Assembly (NCBI GenBank): GCA_946548895.1 | Contig: CAMNQF010000006.1 | Location: 1 to 64,000, forward strand | DNA length: 64,000 nt | Source of the DNA: an uncultured bacterium | Lineage (GTDB): Bacteria; Bacillota; Clostridia; Oscillospirales; Oscillospiraceae | Reading direction: 5' to 3' | In this document: positions 1-8,004 of the stretch, piece by piece | Position numbering within the stretch: position 1 is the first letter of the stretch | Layout of the letters: every line of letters starts with the position of its first letter | The notes under the pieces: model-generated | What the model was told of the DNA's origin: nothing | The model's database searches: none | The model's input: only the letters and a program-made list of their open reading frames with translations | Position numbers and translations under genes: made by a program

Positions 1-150
1 GGTCCTGGCCGTTAGCACTTCCGTCTGGCTGAGCTAAAGGGATAACCACTTTATATAAATATAGATAAATAGGGGGTACATATACCGCCTAATCCGCCTG
101 TGTGCGTATGTATTACGCGCACGCGCGCGAGGTTACACGAAGGTGAGAAC
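1..150. other. Left edge, leader of the nuclease gene
   Basis: No complete gene is visible. One forward frame stays open from the window edge to a TAA at 35-37 and could be the last codons of an upstream phage gene, but 11 codons are too few to identify. AT-rich sequence at 50-80 and a ribosome site (AAGGTGAG, 140-147) precede the nuclease start at 151. Confidence 0.35.
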
Positions 151-447
151 ATGAAAGAAAGCCAAATTGAGAGCTACATGGTCCGCAAAGTGAAAGAGCA
201 CGGCGGCCTGTGTTTCAAGTTTGTTTCTCCTGGCAATCCCGGGGTACCAGACCGCATCGTCGTCACACCCGCCGGAAAGACCATCTATGTGGAGCTCAAA
301 ACAGAAATCGGGAGGCTAGCCAAAGTGCAGAAATGGCAGCGGAGCGAACTGGAAAAACGGGGGGCGGATGTCCGGGTACTGTTTGGGTTGGACGCCGTGA
401 AAGACTTTTTGAGGGAGGTTTTTGGGGATGCAGTACATACCGCATAG
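151..447 (+). CDS. VRR-NUC domain nuclease, phage replication region
   Basis: A 98-residue protein of the VRR-NUC family, stand-alone PD-(D/E)XK nucleases common beside phage helicases. The core is visible: GVPDRI with Asp34, then VELK with Glu48 and Lys50. The ATG at 151 is chosen over the GTG/ATG starts further upstream because AAGGTGAG sits just before it and the protein then begins directly with the conserved helix. It overlaps the start of the helicase gene, so the two are probably translated together. In this family the role is thought to be processing of branched or nicked DNA during phage replication or recombination; that role is inferred from family and position only. Confidence 0.9.
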   Translation: MKESQIESYMVRKVKEHGGLCFKFVSPGNPGVPDRIVVTPAGKTIYVELKTEIGRLAKVQKWQRSELEKRGADVRVLFGLDAVKDFLREVFGDAVHTA

Positions 448-1828
448 CTATCAGGATTACTGCATTCGGCTTGTGACAGAGCTTCCCGCCGTTGGATTGT
501 TTCTTCGCCCTGGCCTGGGCAAAACGAGCATCACGCTTTCCGCCATCAACATCCTCAAGTATTTCCGCTGGCAGGTGTCCAAGGCGCTGGTGGTGGCGCC
601 CAAAAAAGTGGCGGAGGCCACTTGGCAAAAGGAGGCGGCACGGTGGGACCACACACAGCACCTGCGGATCTCCACAGTGCTGGGGAGCGCGGTTAAGCGG
701 ATCAAGGCCCTCAGCACTCCGGCGGACATCTACGTCATCAACCGGGAAAATGTGGAGTGGCTGGTGGACTACTACAAGCAGGCATGGCCCTTTGACATGG
801 TGGTCCTGGATGAGAGCACCAGCTTTAAGAACTCCCAAAGCAAGCGCTTTAAGGCCATGCGGCGGGTCCGGCGTTTTGTCAAACGGATGGTCCTGCTGAC
901 CGGCACGCCGTCCTCCAAGGGCCTCATTGACCTGTGGGCCCAGGTGTATCTCCTGGACGGCGGTGAGCGCTTGGGGCCGTCCCTGAGCGCCTACCGGGAA
1001 CGGTATTTTGATCCGGACCAGCGGAGCCGGACCCAGATTTTCAGCTATAAGGCCAAGGATGGAGCGGAAAGCGCTGTGCTGGCGGCCATCTCTGATATTT
1101 GCATCTCCATGAAAGCGGAGGACTATTTGCAGCTGCCGGATTTCATCCAGCACGAGATCCCCGTGGTGCTGGATACCAAGGCCAAGCGGGACTATGATCA
1201 ATTTGAGCGCGACCTGCTGCTGGAGGTGGATGAGGATATCATCACGGCGGGCACCGCCGGGGTGCTGGTGGGAAAACTCTTGCAGTACTGCAACGGAGCT
1301 GTTTACAGCAATGACGGAAAAGCGGTCCCGGTTCATGACTGCAAGCTGGATGCCTATGTGGAGCTGCTGGAACAATTCGATGGGGAGCATTGTTTGACGT
1401 TCTACGGCTACCAGCACGATAAGGACCGCATCCTGGAACGGCTGGAGAGGTATAACAGGAGCCGCCGGGACAAGCTGCGGGTACGGGTCTACAAGGGCAC
1501 GGAGGATGAGGATGCCTGGAATAATGGGGAGGTGGACGTGCTGCTGGTGCATCCGGCGAGCTGTGCCTACGGCCTCAATCTCCAGGCCGGAGGCCGTCAT
1601 GTGGTGTGGTACGGCCTCAACTGGTCCTTTGAGCTGAACGATCAGGGAAACTGCCGTCTATACCGCCAGGGCTCCCCCTTTGACAAGGTTTTTGTGCACT
1701 ACCTGGTGGTCCAGGGATGCGAGGACGAGGACGTTATGGAGACCATCCGGGACCGGGCGGACACCCACGAGGCAGTCATGCGGGCACTGAAGGCCAGAAT
1801 TAAGAAAGTCAGGGAGGCAGCGCCATGA
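428..1828 (+). CDS. SNF2-type DEAD/DEAH helicase, phage
   Basis: A 466-residue superfamily 2 ATPase of the type encoded between primase and terminase genes in Firmicute siphophages. Motif I is RPGLGKTS near residue 30, motif II is DEST (VVLDEST) near residue 130, and motif III is LTGTPSS near 158. The C-terminal RecA-like half contains HPASCAYGLNLQAGG and a QGNCRLYRQGSP stretch resembling motifs V and VI. ATG 428 has GGGAGG (413-418) nine bases upstream; a TTG at 422 is too close to that site. It overlaps the nuclease gene by 20 bases and the XRE gene by four, indicating one operon. Likely acts in phage DNA replication or recombination. Confidence 0.9.
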   Translation: MQYIPHSYQDYCIRLVTELPAVGLFLRPGLGKTSITLSAINILKYFRWQVSKALVVAPKKVAEATWQKEAARWDHTQHLRISTVLGSAVKRIKALSTPADIYVINRENVEWLVDYYKQAWPFDMVVLDESTSFKNSQSKRFKAMRRVRRFVKRMVLLTGTPSSKGLIDLWAQVYLLDGGERLGPSLSAYRERYFDPDQRSRTQIFSYKAKDGAESAVLAAISDICISMKAEDYLQLPDFIQHEIPVVLDTKAKRDYDQFERDLLLEVDEDIITAGTAGVLVGKLLQYCNGAVYSNDGKAVPVHDCKLDAYVELLEQFDGEHCLTFYGYQHDKDRILERLERYNRSRRDKLRVRVYKGTEDEDAWNNGEVDVLLVHPASCAYGLNLQAGGRHVVWYGLNWSFELNDQGNCRLYRQGSPFDKVFVHYLVVQGCEDEDVMETIRDRADTHEAVMRALKARIKKVREAAP

Positions 1829-2037
1829 CCGATGGGTTTCCACAGCGGCTGAGGAAGCTGCGGGAGCGGAAGGGGATCAGCAGGCGGGTGCTGGCTGATT
1901 TCTGCCAGGTCAGCAAAAGCAACATGGCGCGTTATGAACGTGGAGAACGCGAACCTACCGTTGGCGCCCTCTGCCGGATGGCGGACTATTTCGAGGTCTC
2001 AGTAGATTATCTTTTGGGCCGTGCAGAAAATTTTTGA
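1825..2037 (+). CDS. Small XRE-family HTH regulator
   Basis: A 70-residue protein that is almost only a Cro/C1-type helix-turn-helix: SRRVLADFCQVSKSNMARYERGEREP is the HTH, followed by a typical VDYLLGR end. It overlaps the helicase by four bases and sits just before the terminase genes, a position often held by a late-gene regulator. A perfect 20-base palindrome begins two bases after its stop codon and may be its operator. No effector domain is present, so it probably acts as a DNA-bound dimer. Confidence 0.88.
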   Translation: MTDGFPQRLRKLRERKGISRRVLADFCQVSKSNMARYERGEREPTVGALCRMADYFEVSVDYLLGRAENF

Positions 2038-2038
2038 A

Positions 2039-2058
2039 GTGTCCCCAATTGGGGACAC
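2039..2058. promoter_or_regulatory. Perfect palindrome, probable XRE operator
   Basis: GTGTCCCCAATTGGGGACAC is a perfect 20-base palindrome directly after the XRE stop and about 75 bases before the small terminase start. XRE dimers bind such sites, so control of the terminase and structural operon is the natural reading. There is no T-run after it, which argues against an intrinsic terminator. The pairing with this regulator is inferred from proximity. Confidence 0.5.
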
Positions 2059-2134
2059 GCACCCTCAAAGCCGCGCTATCATTACCGTGAGGGAGTTTGT
2101 GTCCCGCTGTGATTGAGACGGAGAGGTGGTGAGC

Positions 2135-2560
2135 GTGGCCCGCGGTAAGTTTGAATACTGGCTGACTGAGGACGGGCTGACGCTGCTGGAGGGCTGGGCA
2201 CGGGAGGGCCTGACGGACGAACAGCTGGCGGGAAAAATGGGAATTGGCGTGAGAACGCTGTATGACTGGAAGCTCCGTTATTTGCAGATTTCGCAGGCCC
2301 TAAAAAAGGGCAAGGAGATTGTGGATATCCAGGTGGAAAACGCTCTGCTCAAGCGGGCGCTGGGTTATAACTATCAGGAGGAAAGGATTGAAAAGTCGAA
2401 AAAGGACGGCGTCAAGATCGTGCAGACGGTAAAGCATATCCCGCCGGACCCCACCGCCCAGATCTTCTGGCTAAAGAACCGCCGCCCGGATAAATGGCGG
2501 GATAAGCCGGAGCCGGTCCATCCAGATGGGGGAGGCGTGCAGATCATTGACGACCTGTAG
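2135..2560 (+). CDS. Terminase small subunit
   Basis: A protein of about 141 residues with an N-terminal helix-turn-helix (GLTDEQLAGKMGIGVRTLYDWK) and a C-terminal part containing PPDPTAQIFWLKNRRPDKWRDK, the usual signature of small terminase subunits in Firmicute phages. It recognises the packaging site and recruits the large subunit. Three in-frame GTG codons (2126, 2129, 2135) follow GAGAGG; 2135 gives the best spacing. The end overlaps the large-subunit gene. Confidence 0.85.
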   Translation: MARGKFEYWLTEDGLTLLEGWAREGLTDEQLAGKMGIGVRTLYDWKLRYLQISQALKKGKEIVDIQVENALLKRALGYNYQEERIEKSKKDGVKIVQTVKHIPPDPTAQIFWLKNRRPDKWRDKPEPVHPDGGGVQIIDDL

Positions 2561-3785
2561 ACTGTCCCAGCTGATCTCGCCGGCGTTTTCCGAATCCCAC
2601 CGGGCGGTCAAATCCGGCGCAGTCAATGAGCTGGTGGAGAAGGGCGGGCGCGGCAGCGCTAAATCGTCCTATATCTCGCTGGAGCTGATCCTGCTTTTGC
2701 TTCAGCATCGGGAATGCCATGCCGTAGTGCTGCGCAAGGTAGGCAACACCCTGCGCACCTCCGTGTACGCCCAGGTCTGCTGGGCCATCGCCGAGCTGGG
2801 GCTGTCCAGCCGGTTCAAGTGCACGGTGAGCCCCATGGAGTGCACGTATCTCCCCACGGGACAGAAGATCCTCTTCTTCGGTCTGGACGATCCCGGCAAA
2901 CTGAAATCCATCAAGGTGCCCTTCGGCTACATTGGTCTGGCCTGGTTCGAAGAACTGGACCAGTTCGACGGCCCGGAGCAGGTGCGGAATGTGGAACAGT
3001 CTCTGTTCCGCGGCGGGCCCTACTCCTTCTGCTTCAAGTCTTTCAACCCACCGGCCATGGCCCGGAACTGGGCCAACAAGTACGTGTTGGAGCCCAAAGC
3101 GGGCCGCATGGTCCACCACAGCACCTACCTGACCACACCGCCGGAATGGCTGGGCCCGAAATTCCTGGCGGACGCGGAGCACCTGAAGGAGACCAGCGAT
3201 ACCGCTTACCGCCACGAGTATCTGGGCGAGGTGGTAGGCAGCGGCTCCGCGGTGTTTGATAACCTGCGGATGGAACCGATCACCGGCAAGCAAATCGCGG
3301 ACTTTGACTATCACTATTTCGGCCAGGACTGGGGCTGGTACCCGGATCCCAACCACTTCGCCGGCTGCGCCTATGACAGCGGGACACGGACGCTGTACAT
3401 CTACGAGGAATTTCGGGGCTGGCGGCAGTCCAACGCCGCCTGGGCGGGAAAGATCCGCCACCACATGGACGATCTGATCCTGGCCGACCCCGGCAGCGGC
3501 GGCGACCGCAATGTGGGCGACTTTCGGGACTATGGCTTTCGTATGCGCGAGGCGCAGAAAGGCCCCAACTCCGTGGCCTACGGGATTCGCTGGCTCCAGG
3601 CTCTTACGGCCATCGTCATAGATCCGGCGCGGTGTCCTGAGACGGCCAAGGAGTTCAGTGAGTATGAGTATGAGCGGGACCCCAAGACCGGCGAGGTGCT
3701 GGAGGGCTACCCGGATGCGGCTAACCACAGTATCGATGCGGTGCGCTACGCTTTGGAACCTGTGTGGAAGAGGAGAGGAAAATGA
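2526..3785 (+). CDS. Terminase large subunit, PBSX type
   Basis: The packaging motor ATPase and nuclease. Walker A is GGRGSAKS (about residues 40-47) and the acidic Walker B lies in LAWFEELDQF. The C-terminal RNase H-like nuclease has Asp-containing segments GQDWGW, LADPGSG and NHSIDAVRYALE, matching the usual three acidic clusters. Length (up to 419 residues) is normal for the family. The start is uncertain: ATG 2526 overlaps the small subunit by 35 bases, and TTG 2547 in the same frame would give a shorter overlap. Confidence 0.93.
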   Translation: MGEACRSLTTCRLSQLISPAFSESHRAVKSGAVNELVEKGGRGSAKSSYISLELILLLLQHRECHAVVLRKVGNTLRTSVYAQVCWAIAELGLSSRFKCTVSPMECTYLPTGQKILFFGLDDPGKLKSIKVPFGYIGLAWFEELDQFDGPEQVRNVEQSLFRGGPYSFCFKSFNPPAMARNWANKYVLEPKAGRMVHHSTYLTTPPEWLGPKFLADAEHLKETSDTAYRHEYLGEVVGSGSAVFDNLRMEPITGKQIADFDYHYFGQDWGWYPDPNHFAGCAYDSGTRTLYIYEEFRGWRQSNAAWAGKIRHHMDDLILADPGSGGDRNVGDFRDYGFRMREAQKGPNSVAYGIRWLQALTAIVIDPARCPETAKEFSEYEYERDPKTGEVLEGYPDAANHSIDAVRYALEPVWKRRGK

Positions 3786-3985
3786 GACACGTTCGGAAGT
3801 GGCTGCTGGAGCGGTTCCTGCCCGCCTGGGCCAAGGATTCGGTCTACCGGGAGAACAGGGCGCTGCGGGACAAGCTGGAAAGGCAGGAGCGGGATATCCG
3901 GGAGCTGAACGCCTACATTGACGGTTTGGAAACCGCTCTGCGTTCCGTGCGGCGGATTGTCATCCAGAACGGGGCGAAACCATGA
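3782..3985 (+). CDS. Small coiled-coil phage protein
   Basis: A 67-residue charged protein starting at ATG 3782 (AGAGGAAA upstream) overlapping the terminase stop, and overlapping the portal start by four bases. The centre (RENRALRDKLERQERDIRELNAYI region) has heptad-like Leu and charged spacing typical of a short coiled coil. Small proteins at this position are common in gut siphophages, but no function is known to me. Confidence 0.7.
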   Translation: MRHVRKWLLERFLPAWAKDSVYRENRALRDKLERQERDIRELNAYIDGLETALRSVRRIVIQNGAKP

Positions 3986-5348
3986 GTATTTGGAACGCGC
4001 TGAACAGCGCCTATAGCTTTGAGGACGCTTTCGGAGTGAAGGATTGCACCTCCCAGGCCATGCGGGAGACCGTTCGGGAGTGGTTCCGGCTGTACTACCA
4101 GCGGGAAGCCACCGAGGAATCCGACCCCTGCCAGCAGATCGCCTATACGATCGTCCATAAGCTGACCAAGACCTCCTTTGGGGAGTATAAAGCTGTCGGC
4201 AATGACGAATTTGCCCAGCAGGTGCTGGACGCCCTGGACACGGTGCGGAAAAAGGCCATGCAGCTGGCCCTTGTGGGCGGGGAGTCTTGGCTGAAGCCGG
4301 TGCCCACGGGGGACAGTTTCAGTTTTTCGGTCGTCAGCCGGAACAATGTACTGATCTTTGGCCGGGACGCTCAGGGTGTGCCTATGGATATCGGGGCGGT
4401 AGAGCAGACGGCGGAGGGCCGCCAGTGGTACACGCTGCTGGAACGGCGGACAGTGGACCGCTCCGGGAAGCTCACCATCCGAAACCGGCTCTATTGCTCC
4501 GAGCTTTCTGACACGCTGGGCCGGCCGGTCCCCCTGGCATCACTGGCCCGGTATGAGTTCCTGCCGGAAGAGTACACCTTCCAGGAGCCCCTGGGGGGTC
4601 TGGGTATGGCCCGGCTGGTCACTCCGCTGGAGAACTGTGTGGACGGCTCCCAGGATGGCGTCAGCGTTTACGCGCCCGCGGTGGGGCTGATCCGCAACAT
4701 CGACAGGAATGAAGCTCTGTTGAACGGCGAGTTTGAACGGGGCAGTCCCGGATTATCGCCTCCGCCGACCTGTTCCGCAGGGGCAGGGACGGCCGCCGGC
4801 GGCTGTCGGACAAGCTCTTTGTGGGCATCGACGACAACCCGGAATCGGTAGGACTGACCATCTTCTCCCCGGAGCTTCGGGAGCAGTCCTTTCTGGCCCG
4901 GAAGCAGGAGTATCTGCGGTCCGCCGAGAACATCATCGGCCTGAAACGGGGCCTGCTGTCTGAGGTTGAGGCGGCGGAGCGAACCGCCACAGAGATCACT
5001 TCCAGCGCCGGGGATTACAATCTCAGCATTATTGATTTTCAGCAGATGTGGGAGAGCGCAGTCAGAGAGACCGTCCGGCTGTGCGGAGTGCTGGGGCCGC
5101 TTTACCACATCCCCGGCGCCCATGCGGTAAATTCGGACGCTGTCTCCATCGACTGGGGCAACGGTATTCTCTACGATGAGGACAAGACCTGGGCAGATTA
5201 TCTGGACATGGTGGGCCGGGGCCTGCTCAAGCCGGAGATTGCCCTGGGCTGGCGCTTCGGGATGCCCACGGAGACGGAGGAGGATCTGGCCGCCATCCGG
5301 GCAAAGTATATGCCTACGCTGAAGCAGATGGCCGATGGGGATGAATAA
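3982..5348 (+). pseudogene. Phage portal protein, one-base frameshift
   Basis: The A118/SPP1-like portal protein, which forms the head vertex ring for DNA passage. The first frame runs 3982-4851 and reads as portal to GEFERG (4722-4742), then leaves the family. The frame one base later continues naturally as QSRIIASADLFRRGRDG and runs to 5348 (ending LKQMADGDE). One missing G in the run at 4739-4742 explains the break; the repaired protein would be about 455 residues, normal for this family. A strict reading makes the portal non-functional and the prophage unable to package. The alternative is a homopolymer base-calling error, made more likely by two other single-base breaks at short homopolymers in this window. 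Confidence 0.88.
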
Positions 5349-6614
5349 ATGCTTACGGCCCAGCAGACCGCCGCCCTGCGGGACGCGGCGTATCAGATCA
5401 CCGGCCCGATCACGGAATATCTGATCCAGGACATTGTCCGGCGGGTGGCGGCGGCCGGACAGCTCACCAGTACCGCCCAATACCAAGTCTGGCGGGCTCA
5501 ACAGCTGGGCCTGTCTCAGCGGCAGCTCAAAAAGGAGCTGCGCCGCCTGTTGGGGCTGTCCCACCGGGAGATCAGGCGGATCATGTACCAGTCCGCCCAG
5601 TCCGGGTACGAACTGAATGTGAGCCGGTTTCCGCAGATCCAGGCGGTGCGGTTTGAACAGAACGCCGTCCTTCAGCGGATCGTCTCCGCCGCCGTGGAGC
5701 TGGCGGAGGCCGATTTCACTAACCTGACCCAGACCCTGGGCATGGTGGACCCCTATGGCAGCGCGCTGCCCCTCCAGGATGCTTACCGCTCCTGCACCGA
5801 CTTCGCGTTCAAGCAGGTCATCACCGGGGCGGCCAGCTATACCGAGTCCGTCCGGCAGGCAACCAGGAACCTGGCGGTCAAGGGGGTGCGGGTCATCGAC
5901 TACGAGAGCGGAGCGCACACTTCCCTGGAGGCCGCTGTCCGGCGCAACATCATGGGCGGGCTGGGGCTGATGCAGGAGCAGGTCAGCCAGATAGTTCACG
6001 ATCAGCTGGGCTGTGACGGCTGGGAGATCACCGCCCACGCCAACAGCGCCCCGGACCACGAGCCGATCCAGGGCAGGCAGTACCCGGACGGGGCATATCA
6101 GGCGCTGAACAGCAGCCTGGTGCGGCGCATCGGAACACTGAACTGCGGCCACGCCGCCTTTCCCATCATCCTGGGCGTCAACCGGCCTCAGTACACACCT
6201 GAGGAGCTGGAGAAGTTCCGAACGGACAACGAGAAGGGCGTGGTGGTGGACGGCGTCCATTATACCGGCTATCAGGCCACCCAGATGCAGCGCAAGCTGG
6301 AGCGGGCCATTCGGGCCCAGAAGCGGAAGGTTATGGTGGATGAGACCGCCGGGGACAAGGAGAAGCTGGCGCAGGACAAAACCAAGCTGACCATTCTGCG
6401 GCAGCGGTATGCTGAGTTTTCCAAGGCCGCGGGGCTGCGCACGCAGTACGAGCGGACGGAGGCGGCGGGGTTTGGGGAAAAGGCATCCCGTTCCCTTGCA
6501 AGTTCGTCGGATTCTGGTATAATGGGGGCAAATGTGCCGAGGGAGATACCGAAGATGATTGAAGCGCCCACGCCTGCTCAGGAGCCGGGGCTCCAACCAA
6601 AGCGATATCTGTAG
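5349..6614 (+). CDS. Phage minor capsid protein 2, MuF-type head protein
   Basis: A 421-residue minor capsid/head morphogenesis protein following the portal without a gap. The N-terminal 250 residues are helical and Arg/Gln-rich; the conserved core includes GCDGWEITAHANSAPDHEPIQGRQY and LNCGHAAFPIILG, typical of the A118-like minor capsid protein 2 family with its His/Cys residues. The last 20 residues (after IEAPTPAQEPG) look out of frame: restoring one G in the run 6587-6590 would join this protein directly to the toxin-like domain at 6617. In MuF phages such C-terminal toxins are carried in the head. As read, the protein stops before the toxin. Confidence 0.85.
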   Translation: MLTAQQTAALRDAAYQITGPITEYLIQDIVRRVAAAGQLTSTAQYQVWRAQQLGLSQRQLKKELRRLLGLSHREIRRIMYQSAQSGYELNVSRFPQIQAVRFEQNAVLQRIVSAAVELAEADFTNLTQTLGMVDPYGSALPLQDAYRSCTDFAFKQVITGAASYTESVRQATRNLAVKGVRVIDYESGAHTSLEAAVRRNIMGGLGLMQEQVSQIVHDQLGCDGWEITAHANSAPDHEPIQGRQYPDGAYQALNSSLVRRIGTLNCGHAAFPIILGVNRPQYTPEELEKFRTDNEKGVVVDGVHYTGYQATQMQRKLERAIRAQKRKVMVDETAGDKEKLAQDKTKLTILRQRYAEFSKAAGLRTQYERTEAAGFGEKASRSLASSSDSGIMGANVPREIPKMIEAPTPAQEPGLQPKRYL

Positions 6615-6616
6615 AT

Positions 6617-7048
6617 GTGACGGAGGAATATCTGAGCACCGCTATACCGGGGCAAGGTTCGGTTACATACGACAAAGGCTATTCCGAGGAACTCCATCGA
6701 GCGGAGATCAATTTTTCCAAATGGGTACATGATACGTTTGGTGGAGATATTCACCTGCTCAATGAAGTGAATCAGGAAAACGTGCTGACGCCTGACTATT
6801 TGTGGCGTGGTAAGTTATGGGATTTGAAAACGGTGTCTACAGAGAAGGCCGCTAATGCCGCTGTCAGACACGGGTTGCAACAAATCCGCAAAAACCCTGG
6901 AGGTATCTTCCTGGATTACAGGGGAAAAAGTATTGATTTAGATGTTTTGCTGTCTGTCATTGGCAAGAGAATGCAATGGAGACGAGACAATGCTATCGTG
7001 GATATAGCTGTTATTCTGGATGATGAGTTCCACATCTGGAGGTATTGA
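6617..7048 (+). CDS. CdiA_C-like nuclease toxin domain, probable C-terminus of the minor capsid protein
   Basis: A 143-residue domain resembling the CdiA C-terminal nuclease family used in polymorphic toxins. The segment LNEVNQENVLTPDYLWRGKL followed by WDLKTV gives the Asp ... Asp-x-Lys core of a PD-(D/E)XK fold. Its frame is open upstream back to about 6563, and reads GAPTKAISVDVTEEYLS into the domain, so the GTG at 6617 is probably not a true start. A single-base deletion in GGGG (6587-6590) would split an original minor capsid-toxin fusion of about 565 residues. Temperate phages of Firmicutes are known to carry such MuF-linked polymorphic toxins. No clear immunity gene follows. Base composition is more AT-rich than the capsid gene. 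Confidence 0.7.
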   Translation: MTEEYLSTAIPGQGSVTYDKGYSEELHRAEINFSKWVHDTFGGDIHLLNEVNQENVLTPDYLWRGKLWDLKTVSTEKAANAAVRHGLQQIRKNPGGIFLDYRGKSIDLDVLLSVIGKRMQWRRDNAIVDIAVILDDEFHIWRY

Positions 7049-7049
7049 A

Positions 7050-7093
7050 AAAGAGGTGCCCCCCCACCCAAAATAGCGGAGGTTCACCTCTTT
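7050..7093 (+). terminator. Hairpin after the toxin domain
   Basis: AAAGAGGTG and CACCTCTTT form a perfect nine-pair stem around a 26-base loop, starting two bases after the toxin stop. The long loop and the lack of a following T-run make it a weak terminator; it may protect or attenuate the transcript before the scaffold and capsid genes. Confidence 0.4.
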
Positions 7094-7211
7094 CGTGGAA
7101 CTGACCGCAGCCCAGCTGCCAAAGGCGGGCTTTGGGGGCCACGACCAACTCCATCTATAATCATTATACACAGTAAGTGCGAATTATGCAAGAGGTAGTG
7201 AGAAAATTTTG

Positions 7212-7364
7212 TTGGACAAAAAGACGATAGAAGCCATCGAGGCCATCTTAAAACGGGGCAATGACGCAAAAGTCCGCCGGAAGGGCGGCGGGTACGTGGT
7301 CATCGAGCTCAAAGAGACAATCAAATACAGCCCTCCGCCGATTGTGGCGGGGGAAGGGCAATAG
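7212..7364 (+). CDS. Small phage protein between minor capsid and scaffold
   Basis: A 50-residue reading frame from TTG 7212 to TAG 7364, beginning MDKKTIEAIEAILKRG and containing a KGGGYVVIELKETIKY strand. Small proteins of this form are usual between minor capsid and scaffold genes in gut phages. The ribosome site is weak (GAGGTAGTGAG about 15 bases upstream). It is unlikely to be a toxin immunity protein because similar genes occur without toxins; the role is unknown. Confidence 0.55.
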   Translation: MDKKTIEAIEAILKRGNDAKVRRKGGGYVVIELKETIKYSPPPIVAGEGQ

Positions 7365-7429
7365 GAGCCAACAGTCGGGGAACACCTGGCGGTTGGTTCT
7401 TTTTATTTTAAAATCAGGAAGGAGAAAAC

Positions 7430-7990
7430 ATGAAAGCGGAATTTTTGCAGAACTTCAAGGTTGGGGACGCACCCCTGCCCAAGGAGATCATCGACGCCAT
7501 CCTGGCGGAAAACACCCGTGACGTGGAGGCGGCGGTGAAGCCTTTCGCGGACTATGAGTCCATCAAGAAGCAGCTGGATACCGCCACCGAGGGGCTGAAA
7601 GCCTTTGATGGGGTGGACGTGAAGGACCTCCAGGGGCAAATCACGACCCTCCAGGGCAAGCTGGACACCCAGGCCCGGGAGCACGCGGCCCAGCTGGCCG
7701 ACCTGGCCTTTGACGGCGTGCTGAAGGACGCCATCACCGCCGCTCGCGGCCGGAACGATAAGGCCATCCGCGCTCTGCTGGACGTGGAAAAGCTGAAGGC
7801 CAGTAAGGATCAGACCGCCGATATCAAGGCCGCCCTGGAGGAGCTGAAGAAGGACAGCGGCTACCTCTTCGAGAGCGAGGAAACCCCGCCCCCCTACGCC
7901 GCCGGGACCGGGACAGGAGGCGGACGCCCCGCCACCGGCCTGGATGCCATCCGTGCAGCCGCCGGCCTCACCGCCGGCGAGAAAAAGTAA
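7430..7990 (+). CDS. Phage scaffolding protein, GP20 family
   Basis: A 186-residue acidic, helical protein of the phage minor structural protein GP20/scaffold family. It begins MKAEFLQNFKVGDAPLPKEIIDAI, has a long central coiled coil (GLKAFDGVDVKDLQGQ through QLADLAFDG) and a conserved region with LKDAITAARGRNDKAIRALLD. A GAAGGAG site precedes ATG 7430. It should form the internal core for procapsid assembly and leave before DNA packaging. Direct placement before the major capsid gene supports this. Confidence 0.9.
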   Translation: MKAEFLQNFKVGDAPLPKEIIDAILAENTRDVEAAVKPFADYESIKKQLDTATEGLKAFDGVDVKDLQGQITTLQGKLDTQAREHAAQLADLAFDGVLKDAITAARGRNDKAIRALLDVEKLKASKDQTADIKAALEELKKDSGYLFESEETPPPYAAGTGTGGGRPATGLDAIRAAAGLTAGEKK

Positions 7991-8004
7991 AGGAGATCTG
8001 AACT

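Noticed and set aside
4668-6596. Long leftward open frame (642 codons) opposite the portal and minor capsid genes
   Set aside because: It is antisense to clear phage genes, its product is Leu/Pro/His/Arg-rich low-complexity typical of GC-rich shadow frames, and it has no credible ribosome site.
7212-7364. Immunity protein for the capsid toxin
   Set aside because: Small frames of this type are common before scaffold genes in phages without toxins; nothing links it to the nuclease domain.
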